Of a DNA stretch of 23,035 nucleotides, positions 1-5,806 are shown in pieces (positions within the stretch are counted from its first letter, which is position 1; each line of letters opens with the position of its first letter). Origin of the DNA: a virus. The position numbers and the translations under genes were made by a program. The notes under the pieces are model-generated. The model was given only the letters and a program-made list of their open reading frames with translations. It was not told the origin of the DNA and made no database searches. Location of the stretch: positions 547-23,581 of the IMG/VR virus record IMGVR_UViG_3300029787_003386. One strand, 5' to 3'.

Positions 1-461
1 TTAATAAACCAGTTGTAGTGCATCCAAGATATATCAAACCCAGAATAATTCCATTGTTCTTTATACCCAACACATTTATTACGAGCCATGTTTTCTAGAA
101 ACAGCATATTGTCCCCCTTACTGTTAAGCGACATTAAGTTTTCACCATCCCAAGCTGAGTTAATTCTTTCTCCTATTGTTTTACTAAACTCTCTTAAATT
201 TGTTCTAGACATAACGTCTGTTCTATTTAAACCTAACCAATGATAACACAATGAGTGAAGAGTTCTAAAGTAATTTAATTCTTTAGGGTCATAACCAAAC
301 TTGTCTACAGCCCGAGTAAGAGCTTCGTTTGCAGCTTTCTTAGTAAAAGCTACATAACCTATTTTATTTGGTTGTATGCCAGAATCTAAAAACTCTTCTG
401 ACTTATTTAGTAAGTAAGTAGTTTTACCAGTGCCAGGAGGACCAAGAACAATATTCCACAT
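1..461 (-). CDS. SF1 (UvrD/Dda-like) DNA helicase, N-terminal part only
   Basis: Reading the minus strand from the ATG at 461 gives an open frame that runs off the left edge, so about 153 residues are visible. Residues 7-14 are a Walker A loop (GPPGTGKT). About 30 residues later comes AFTKKAANEA, the usual motif Ia of UvrD/PcrA-type helicases, and then YFRTLHSLCYHWL, matching the TxHS(L/F)C segment of the same family. ATP-driven 3'-5' or Dda-like DNA unwinding during phage replication is the expected role. Motifs II-VI lie outside the window, so the subtype is open. The ATG shares its A with the TAA of the upstream primase gene (TAATG), pointing to coupled translation in one replication operon. 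Family assignment is firm; the exact subfamily is not. Confidence 0.82.
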   Translation of the reverse strand, partial: MWNIVLGPPGTGKTTYLLNKSEEFLDSGIQPNKIGYVAFTKKAANEALTRAVDKFGYDPKELNYFRTLHSLCYHWLGLNRTDVMSRTNLREFSKTIGERINSAWDGENLMSLNSKGDNMLFLENMARNKCVGYKEQWNYSGFDISWMHYNWFI

Positions 462-1969
462 TATATGTCTTTCTCCGTAAAGTCTTGTGTATCTAATAAG
501 TCGTCATTATTATATTCAAACTCATCAATATACCACACATTAGTGCCTCTACCTTTTATATTAAAAAACTTATGATTAGCTTTTAGGTCTCTTAGCTTAG
601 ATGCTATGCGGTTAGTTTCCATGTCAGTAAATCTGTGCTTACTTAAATAATCTTTTAAATCTTTTATTCTAAAATATGTTTTACCTTCTTCAGTAAAAGG
701 CTTACCTAATAATATTTCATCTCTTGTGTTTGCTTGTGCCATGTCTGTACAGAAAGATTCAAGCAGTTCCATAAATTGACCTTCTATAGTAACGTCATCA
801 CTTACTTCGATAATTTCCATACCAGAGTCCATTAAACTTTGTATTAAGTTTTGCCAAGCTCTATCTTGCATACGAGGTGGCATAATATTTAAAATTTCCA
901 TACACGCTCTTTGAAATTTTATTTGATTTTGTAGTTGCTCTGTGTTAAGTTCTAACCTTTTATCATCTATAGATAAAAACCACAAAGGCGGTTTAGTGTC
1001 TAGTTTAGACAAGCTAGAAAATGTCGGTGTAGTATTACCCCCACCTATGCCATACTTGCAGCCTCGACAACGAGAAACATTACAGTATGATTTTATAGGT
1101 TCATCAGAACATTTATAGTTATATTCTTTTTTCTTTAACGTGCCTATTAGTGTTAGTACCTCTTGAGCAGGCAGAGGAGGATGCACATATTTTCTATTAT
1201 ATTCTTCTATTTCAGTTTCCCAAGACTCAGGTTTAGATTTTTTCAGGTAAACGCCAACATTGAACAGACCATTATTACGTGTACCTTCTGGGAACCCTTG
1301 TTTTAACAAAACCTGTAAACAAGGTGGACCATCTTTTATATCATCTAGTGTAGGAACCTCTAATTCAATCAGGTCTTGATGAGATATAGACCTGCTATTT
1401 ACAAACTCTATAAACTTTTCTACAGAAAGAGCTTTAGCTTCTGCATCAAAAGCATAACGAAGTGATTCATCTCCCTGAAAATATGGCATGTTTAGCCAAG
1501 AACCAATGTCTCCTCTATCAACTAATATTTCTCTTTGCTTAGGGAATATCTCTACTCCTCCATAACCCAGTCCTGCTGATATTTCTCTAAGTTTATCTTG
1601 CATGTCTCCAGCAGGCACGTTTTCTTGTAAAAAACAAAACACATGTGCTCCTCCACTTTTACTACGACAAACAACTAACGGAAGTTTAAATTCTTCTATC
1701 TTTAATACTAATTTTTCTAAATTAAGAGAGTACACATCTATATCTATAGCTCCCCATTTTACAGAATTATCTTCATCTATAGGTATTATTCCTAAGCCTT
1801 TTGCTCCAGATAAATGATCTGTCCAGTGATTGACACTTGCTCCTATAGTCTTTATAGTTTTTGCTTGTCCTTGTGTTTTTTGACCTAAGGAACCGTTTTC
1901 TACTACAAAACTACCATGTGCTCTGGCTGATCCATGAAAAATGTTGTACAGTTTCTGTGCAGTTTCCAA
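461..1969 (-). CDS. Archaeo-eukaryotic-type (AEP/PrimPol-like) phage DNA primase, TTG start
   Basis: This 502-residue protein has the catalytic signature of AEP-superfamily primases. A DxD metal pair sits at D76/D78 (WGAIDIDVY), a SKSGGAH segment at 103-109 supplies the catalytic His109, and EIFPKQ follows at 140-145. A PriCT-like stretch (EGTRNNGLFNVGVYLKK, 228-244) comes next, then a four-cysteine cluster (C287, C296, C301, C304) that could bind zinc or an Fe-S centre. It probably synthesises primers for phage replication beside the SF1 helicase gene that follows. The frame opens with TTG at 1969-1967, preceded by GGAG with 8 nt spacing; no in-frame ATG occurs until residue 123, which would remove the catalytic DxD and His, so the TTG start is well supported. 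Similar domains occur in TOTE-type conflict systems and many marine phages (family knowledge). Confidence 0.85.
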   Translation of the reverse strand: METAQKLYNIFHGSARAHGSFVVENGSLGQKTQGQAKTIKTIGASVNHWTDHLSGAKGLGIIPIDEDNSVKWGAIDIDVYSLNLEKLVLKIEEFKLPLVVCRSKSGGAHVFCFLQENVPAGDMQDKLREISAGLGYGGVEIFPKQREILVDRGDIGSWLNMPYFQGDESLRYAFDAEAKALSVEKFIEFVNSRSISHQDLIELEVPTLDDIKDGPPCLQVLLKQGFPEGTRNNGLFNVGVYLKKSKPESWETEIEEYNRKYVHPPLPAQEVLTLIGTLKKKEYNYKCSDEPIKSYCNVSRCRGCKYGIGGGNTTPTFSSLSKLDTKPPLWFLSIDDKRLELNTEQLQNQIKFQRACMEILNIMPPRMQDRAWQNLIQSLMDSGMEIIEVSDDVTIEGQFMELLESFCTDMAQANTRDEILLGKPFTEEGKTYFRIKDLKDYLSKHRFTDMETNRIASKLRDLKANHKFFNIKGRGTNVWYIDEFEYNNDDLLDTQDFTEKDI

Positions 1970-1985
1970 CTGTTATACTCCATCT

Positions 1986-2011
1986 GTGGAGCGAGAGTGT
2001 TCTCGCTCCAC
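1986..2011. promoter_or_regulatory. Perfect 11-bp hairpin between the ssDNA-binding candidate and the primase gene
   Basis: GTGGAGCGAGA at 1986-1996 pairs perfectly with TCTCGCTCCAC at 2001-2011 around a 4-nt loop. It is strikingly GC-rich for this AT-rich genome. On the minus strand, the direction of the flanking genes, it begins 9 nt after the stop of the upstream gene and ends about 5 nt before the GGAG ribosome-binding site of the TTG-started primase. No U-tract follows on that strand, so a classical Rho-independent terminator is unlikely; processing, mRNA protection or control of primase translation fits better. On the plus strand GGTTTT follows, so it could stop antisense transcription. 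Confidence 0.75.
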
Positions 2012-2020
2012 GGTTTTAAA

Positions 2021-2851
2021 TTAAAATGGAGCTTCTGTATTAGCTTCGCTTGTATTGTAACTATTCTCAAAATTTACAGAACTTGCAAACTCTTTTGCTG
2101 CATCGTATAGATATACTTCAGCATCAGTAAGAGGACCATCTAACTCAATGTTCCAACTAAACCAATTACCTTTGTCGTTTGATTCAGCTACTGTGCTAAG
2201 TTTATATTTATGACTATAAGAAGGAGGGGTAAATACGTTACCACTCGTTGACTTAATTTTAATACTAGCCATTACGGAGTTCCAAGTTCTTGACCTTTTC
2301 AATTGTGTTCCAGCCATAGGTATCATTACCTGTTGAAAAGAATCACCATTTATTACTAAACAATAATGATTAGCTGATGTCTGTATGTAATTACCATTAG
2401 CAAGTACATCTTGACCCAGCTTGTCTTTTGTTGTCTGTCCTAAGATATTTGGGTCTAAATGTTGGTTTATTAAACCGCCCCCACTCTCTCTAGGTTGCCA
2501 CTCTAAAAACATTCTTTTATAAGCTACGGGAATAACCACACATCCTGTTTCATCTGTATATAAATCTTTAGTTACAGTGTTTGTTATATCCCCAGAAGCA
2601 GCACCTTCTATATACTTACCGTCGTTTTTATTTACTTCTGGGCTCAACGCTTGAAGTATTTTTAAACGAGGTATAGTAAGATCTTCAGCTGTGACGTTTT
2701 CTAAACCACTACCTGCGTCTTCTTCAAACATCGAAGCTGCAGCTATTGCTGTAGATTTTTTCTCAGTTATTTCTTGTTTCTCAGTTACTGGTTTAGTTTC
2801 AACTGCTGGTTCTTCTTTAGTTTCAACTACTGGTCCATTGTTATCTGTCAT
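2021..2851 (-). CDS. Replication-block phage protein, candidate ssDNA-binding protein
   Basis: This 276-residue protein is not recognised with certainty. Residues 1-35 are a Glu/Lys/Thr-rich low-complexity tail. A compact region starts at about 55 (LTIPRLKILQALSPEV), with an aromatic-rich core (VVIPVAYKRMFLEWQPRESG at about 105-124) and many beta-prone segments to 256. The C-terminus is polar, weakly acidic and ends in Pro-Phe (NTSEANTEAPF, 266-276), recalling the partner-binding tail of bacterial SSB proteins, which ends in a DDDIPF-type sequence. Its place between a coiled-coil protein and a primase agrees with a DNA-binding role; that is inference from tail and context. The start ATG overlaps the upstream stop by 4 nt (ATGA) and has a good AAGGTG ribosome-binding site. 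Confidence 0.6.
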   Translation of the reverse strand: MTDNNGPVVETKEEPAVETKPVTEKQEITEKKSTAIAAASMFEEDAGSGLENVTAEDLTIPRLKILQALSPEVNKNDGKYIEGAASGDITNTVTKDLYTDETGCVVIPVAYKRMFLEWQPRESGGGLINQHLDPNILGQTTKDKLGQDVLANGNYIQTSANHYCLVINGDSFQQVMIPMAGTQLKRSRTWNSVMASIKIKSTSGNVFTPPSYSHKYKLSTVAESNDKGNWFSWNIELDGPLTDAEVYLYDAAKEFASSVNFENSYNTSEANTEAPF

Positions 2852-3402
2852 TTTTTCACCTTTATTTTTTGACCTACATATACGTTAAAGGCTTCCAGAG
2901 GGAGGTCGTTGCCTCTTTCTACCTGCTCTTTTACTACAGCTTTTAAAGTCATAGGCTCTACCCACTTTTTTTGTTGAAGTGAGTGACCTTGACCTTCTAG
3001 TTGTAGCATGAGTTCTTCAGCCTGATCGTCTTGGCCTCTTCCGAAGTTAGCCGATACAGTATTTTTTATTACATCTCCTAAGCCATTAGACTCTAGCCAA
3101 TTAAAGCAGAGGTCACGGTTTTCAGGGGTAATTCTCGCAGAATAATATTGTTGTATTGACATACTTGTACCATCTGCTAGTTTAAATTCACTAACACCTA
3201 ACTCTCTAAGTTTATTAGGAAGATAGTCTTCACTAATAGCTTTGTGGTTTTCCTTTAGTTTCTTTAAATGTTCTTCTTGGGCTTCTATTTCTTGTTCTAA
3301 ATCAGACAACTTTCTGCCCAGTTCGCTTATATTGCTAAGGTCGTCTTCTTTTATATCTACTTCGCTATCTTTTTCCATAGCTTCGTATAGTTTATTTGTC
3401 AT
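2848..3402 (-). CDS. Coiled-coil phage protein of unknown function, first gene of the replication operon
   Basis: This 184-residue protein begins with an acidic stretch and a long heptad-like helix, about residues 22-60 (ISELGRKLSDLEQEIEAQEE and onward), followed by a mixed domain with conserved-looking LPNKLRELGVSEFKL and YYSARITPENRD segments and a basic end (GQKIKVKK). The length and the start-of-operon position suit an early replication or recombination accessory protein, but no catalytic motif is visible and I do not assign a function. The ATG at 3402 follows GGAG at about 10 nt spacing. The stop overlaps the next start (ATGA), so the two products are probably made in balanced amounts and may act together. 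Confidence 0.7.
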   Translation of the reverse strand: MTNKLYEAMEKDSEVDIKEDDLSNISELGRKLSDLEQEIEAQEEHLKKLKENHKAISEDYLPNKLRELGVSEFKLADGTSMSIQQYYSARITPENRDLCFNWLESNGLGDVIKNTVSANFGRGQDDQAEELMLQLEGQGHSLQQKKWVEPMTLKAVVKEQVERGNDLPLEAFNVYVGQKIKVKK

Positions 3403-3552
3403 AGTTTATACTCTCCAGTTTTTTAATATTTATTAAGCTTCTCGATTTTATACTTTATCCGTAAAAAAATAAATAAATATTTATACAACAAGTTGGCTGT
3501 GTGCCTTTTATGGTTCAAGACTTTAGGTAGCACAGCCACTACCTTACTACTA

Positions 3553-3568
3553 CCCTATTATTATAGGG
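3553..3568. promoter_or_regulatory. Perfect 6-bp hairpin overlapping a minus-strand TATAAT
   Basis: CCCTAT and ATAGGG pair around the loop TATT. The minus-strand hexamer TATAAT (3565-3560) lies inside this palindrome, so a protein bound here could block a leftward promoter. That operator role is inference; only the palindrome and the hexamer are seen. Confidence 0.4.
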
Positions 3569-3749
3569 CTAAATAAATTTTATAAAAGGATGCGTCTTAA
3601 ATCTTTAGGTTTATCTAATAACTTAATAGGCAAGAGTCGCACAACCGTAAGTTTATTAACTATGCTTTAAGTATTACCAACCCTATTAGCGACCTATTGA
3701 CTATTAGCAGTTATGCTAAAACATGTGTAAGAAGTAAGGTAACTTAAAC

Positions 3750-3755
3750 TATAAT
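3750..3755 (+). promoter_or_regulatory. Candidate -10 box (TATAAT) for the SNF2 helicase gene
   Basis: A consensus TATAAT lies 20 nt upstream of the ATG at 3776, on the strand and at a distance that suit a short leader. No good -35 hexamer lies 16-18 nt upstream (GTAAGA is the best placed), so an activator or a phage-modified polymerase may be needed. A weak AGGGA at 3758-3762 may be the ribosome-binding site, 13 nt from the ATG. Confidence 0.4.
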
Positions 3756-3775
3756 ACAGGGAAACTTATATACTC

Positions 3776-5218
3776 ATGGACTTTTTGTTTAAAACTAAAC
3801 CATATGAACACCAACTAGAAGCTCTAGAAAAATCCTATAATAAAGAAGAGTTTGCTTTATTTATGGAGATGGGCTGTGGTAAATCAAAAGTAGTAATAGA
3901 TAACTTTGTGCACCTATACAGAGAAGAAAAAATAAACGGTGTGTTGATTATAGCTCCTAAAGGAGTTTATGATACTTGGTACAGTAAAGAGATACCGAAC
4001 CATGTGCCAGAAGAAATAAACTATTATTGTGTAAAGTGGTCAAACGCTAATACAAAAAAGAAACAAAAAGAAATAGAAGGGCTATACGAAGATGAAGAAA
4101 CATTAAACATATTTATCATGAACGTTGAAGCTCTGAGCACAAAAGTAGGAACTCAAAGAGCTACAGATTTTTTATTTAAACGAAAGTGTATGTTTATCAT
4201 AGATGAAAGCACTACTATAAAAAACCACATGGCTAAACGTACACAAAATACTGTAAGGATAGGTAAGTATGCATACTATAAGAGGATCCTTACAGGCTCT
4301 CCAGTTACAAAAAGTCCTCTTGACCTATATAGCCAGTCATATTTTTTAGATCCTTCTCTGCTGGGCTTTAGTAGTTACTTTGCATTTAGAAACAGATACG
4401 CTGATTTAGTCGACAGAACGCTCGGTAACGGTAGAACATTTAAACATATAGTGGGCTATAAAAATTTGACAGAACTAAATGAAAAACTAAACTCTTTTAG
4501 TTATCGTGTGTTAAAAAAAGATTGTTTAGATTTACCAGATAAAGTTTATCTTAAAAGAAAGATAGCTATGACAGATGAACAAAAACGTGTGTACAGAGAT
4601 ATACAGAAAAAAGCCAACGCTGTGTTGAACCAAGGAACAGTTACAATCAATCACATAATAACACAGATTATTCGCCTTCATCAAATATCTTGTGGTTTTG
4701 TAGGTTTAGACGGAGGAGGGATTACGGAACTTAAATCTCAAAGGTTGCCTGAGCTTTTAGAAATATTAGAAGAAACAGACGGTAAAGTAATTATCTGGGC
4801 AAACTATAGACACGACATACAAAAAATAGAGGCAGAACTTACTAGAATATATGGAGAAGGAACGGTAGGTACTTACTATGGAGATGTACCGCAGGAAAGA
4901 AGAGAAGAAGTAATTAATTTATTTCAAGATCCAGAAAGTAGTCTTAGGTTTTTTGTAGGTAATACTCAAACAGGTGGCTACGGTATAACGCTTACTGAAG
5001 CAAGCACCGTAATTTATTACAGTAATAATTATGATTTAGAAAAACGTCTACAATCAGAAGATCGTGCTCACCGTATAGGTCAGAAAAATAAAGTAACCTA
5101 TATAGATATAGTTTGTGAACGTACTGTTGATGAAAAAATAGTGACAGCTTTACGCAGAAAACAAAACATAGCTCAAACTGTTTTAGGTGAAGACCACTGG
5201 AAAAACTGGCTTTTGTAG
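3776..5218 (+). CDS. SNF2-family (SF2) DNA helicase/translocase
   Basis: This 480-residue ATPase has both RecA-like lobes. Visible motifs are a Q-motif-like YEHQLEAL (10-17), Walker A GCGKS (33-37), a DEAD-box variant DEST at 143-146, motif III-like LTGSP (172-176), motif V GYGITLTEAS and motif VI QSEDRAHRIGQ (426-436), the last being diagnostic for SNF2/Rad54-like proteins. It is shorter than chromatin remodellers and lacks extra domains, like the compact SNF2 proteins of many phages. It probably translocates on double-stranded DNA in replication or recombination, or strips bound proteins; the exact substrate is unknown. It is the only plus-strand gene here, reads away from the replication operon, and ends 3 nt before the convergent 194-residue gene, with no terminator between them. 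Confidence 0.9.
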   Translation: MDFLFKTKPYEHQLEALEKSYNKEEFALFMEMGCGKSKVVIDNFVHLYREEKINGVLIIAPKGVYDTWYSKEIPNHVPEEINYYCVKWSNANTKKKQKEIEGLYEDEETLNIFIMNVEALSTKVGTQRATDFLFKRKCMFIIDESTTIKNHMAKRTQNTVRIGKYAYYKRILTGSPVTKSPLDLYSQSYFLDPSLLGFSSYFAFRNRYADLVDRTLGNGRTFKHIVGYKNLTELNEKLNSFSYRVLKKDCLDLPDKVYLKRKIAMTDEQKRVYRDIQKKANAVLNQGTVTINHIITQIIRLHQISCGFVGLDGGGITELKSQRLPELLEILEETDGKVIIWANYRHDIQKIEAELTRIYGEGTVGTYYGDVPQERREEVINLFQDPESSLRFFVGNTQTGGYGITLTEASTVIYYSNNYDLEKRLQSEDRAHRIGQKNKVTYIDIVCERTVDEKIVTALRRKQNIAQTVLGEDHWKNWLL

Positions 5219-5221
5219 TTA

Positions 5222-5806
5222 TCACCTACCTAGCTGAGAAAAGTCCATCTTACTGAGATCTTGAAAATTTATACCTAGTGGGTTTATACCTAGAGTCGGT
5301 ATTCCCATAGAGGGCAAAACATTTGAGGTTTCGTTAGAAAATTTGAGGATAGAGGGTAAAACATCTGAATTTACGTTGCCTAAACCTCTTTTTTGATCTC
5401 TTTCTAAAATTTCCTGCACGTCTGCCGCATCATACCCTAAATTTTCTAATTCTTGTCTTCTTGCCTGTATTGATTCTTCTAAGTTTACAGGAATAGGAGG
5501 AAGAGTCTGTATCCCCCCCATGCTCATAAAACCTCCTCTCGGTTCTGGAAGAAATCTAGAAAAGGTGTTTCTTTGCATATCCATAAGGTTTTTTATATTT
5601 TTACCACCTAAAGAAGCGAGACCCCCCATGTTTTCTGTAGCTTTCATTATTGGCATGGGTTGAATAGTAGTCGGTACATTACCCATTATGCCCAGCTTAT
5701 CAACATTATTTTTTACTAAGTTTTCTGCATTACTTAGTATTCCTTGATCTACTAAGTTTTCTGCATTACTTAGTATTCCTGCTTTTAAAAGTTTACCTAA
5801 AAGCAT
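5222..5806 (-). CDS. Small virion-associated protein candidate with an N-terminal repeat
   Basis: This 194-residue protein is unrecognised. Residues about 10-33 are a tandem duplication (GILSNAENLV twice, 12-residue period) from a near-exact 36-bp DNA repeat. A Gly/Met-rich middle follows, then a helical segment with LEESIQARRQELENLGYDAA, and a C-terminal part with repeated VLPS and LKFSNETSN. The peptide LKFSNET recurs in the adjacent 992-residue protein, encoded by an identical 20-nt stretch, and ENLVDQG recurs in the 813-residue protein two genes upstream. It is the last gene of the late minus-strand operon; its ATG shares a base with the preceding stop (TAATG). A minor virion component or ejection-protein partner is likely from position only. 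Confidence 0.6.
   Translation of the reverse strand: MLLGKLLKAGILSNAENLVDQGILSNAENLVKNNVDKLGIMGNVPTTIQPMPIMKATENMGGLASLGGKNIKNLMDMQRNTFSRFLPEPRGGFMSMGGIQTLPPIPVNLEESIQARRQELENLGYDAADVQEILERDQKRGLGNVNSDVLPSILKFSNETSNVLPSMGIPTLGINPLGINFQDLSKMDFSQLGR
5328..5347. repeat. 20-nt exact repeat shared by two neighbouring structural genes (copy 1)
   Basis: GTTTCGTTAGAAAATTTGAG occurs here in the 194-residue gene and again at 7496-7515 in the 992-residue gene, in the same frame, encoding LKFSNET in both. The copies are about 2.2 kb apart. It may be a shared interaction peptide or a footprint of recombination. Confidence 0.8.
5714..5780. repeat. Two-copy tandem repeat (36-bp period) inside the 194-residue gene
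   Basis: A 31-nt sequence at 5714-5744 recurs exactly at 5750-5780, offset by 36 bp. The period is 12 codons, so the frame is kept and the protein gains a second GILSNAENLV unit. The near-perfect identity suggests a recent duplication. Confidence 0.9.

Larger units (their letters stand above)
3403..3775. promoter_or_regulatory. Divergent intergenic control region with hairpins
   Basis: This 373-nt stretch separates the minus-strand replication operon from the plus-strand SNF2 helicase gene and is the only long gap in the window. It holds an 8-bp inverted repeat TGGCTGTG/CACAGCCA (3494-3501 and 3531-3538), a perfect hairpin CCCTAT-tatt-ATAGGG (3553-3568), a smaller one TTAGC/GCTAA (3704-3719) and a direct repeat of CTATTAGC (3683-3690 and 3701-3708). 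A plus-strand TATAAT lies at 3750-3755. Minus-strand -10-like elements are TATAAA at 3452-3447 and TATAAT at 3565-3560. None has a convincing TTGACA partner. Divergent early promoters are likely; a replication origin is possible but unproven. Confidence 0.6.

Noticed and set aside
1986-2011. Rho-independent terminator for the replication operon
   Set aside because: No U-tract follows on the minus strand, and the primase ribosome-binding site follows immediately; reported as a regulatory hairpin.
3494-3538. tRNA-like stretch with 7-8 bp acceptor-like arms and GGTTCAAGACT
   Set aside because: Only about 45 nt, no D or anticodon arm and the T-stem does not pair; kept only as an inverted repeat.
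3590-3670. 26-codon plus-strand reading frame in the divergent region
   Set aside because: Very short, AGG directly abutting the ATG and no recognisable features; could be a leader peptide but cannot be supported.
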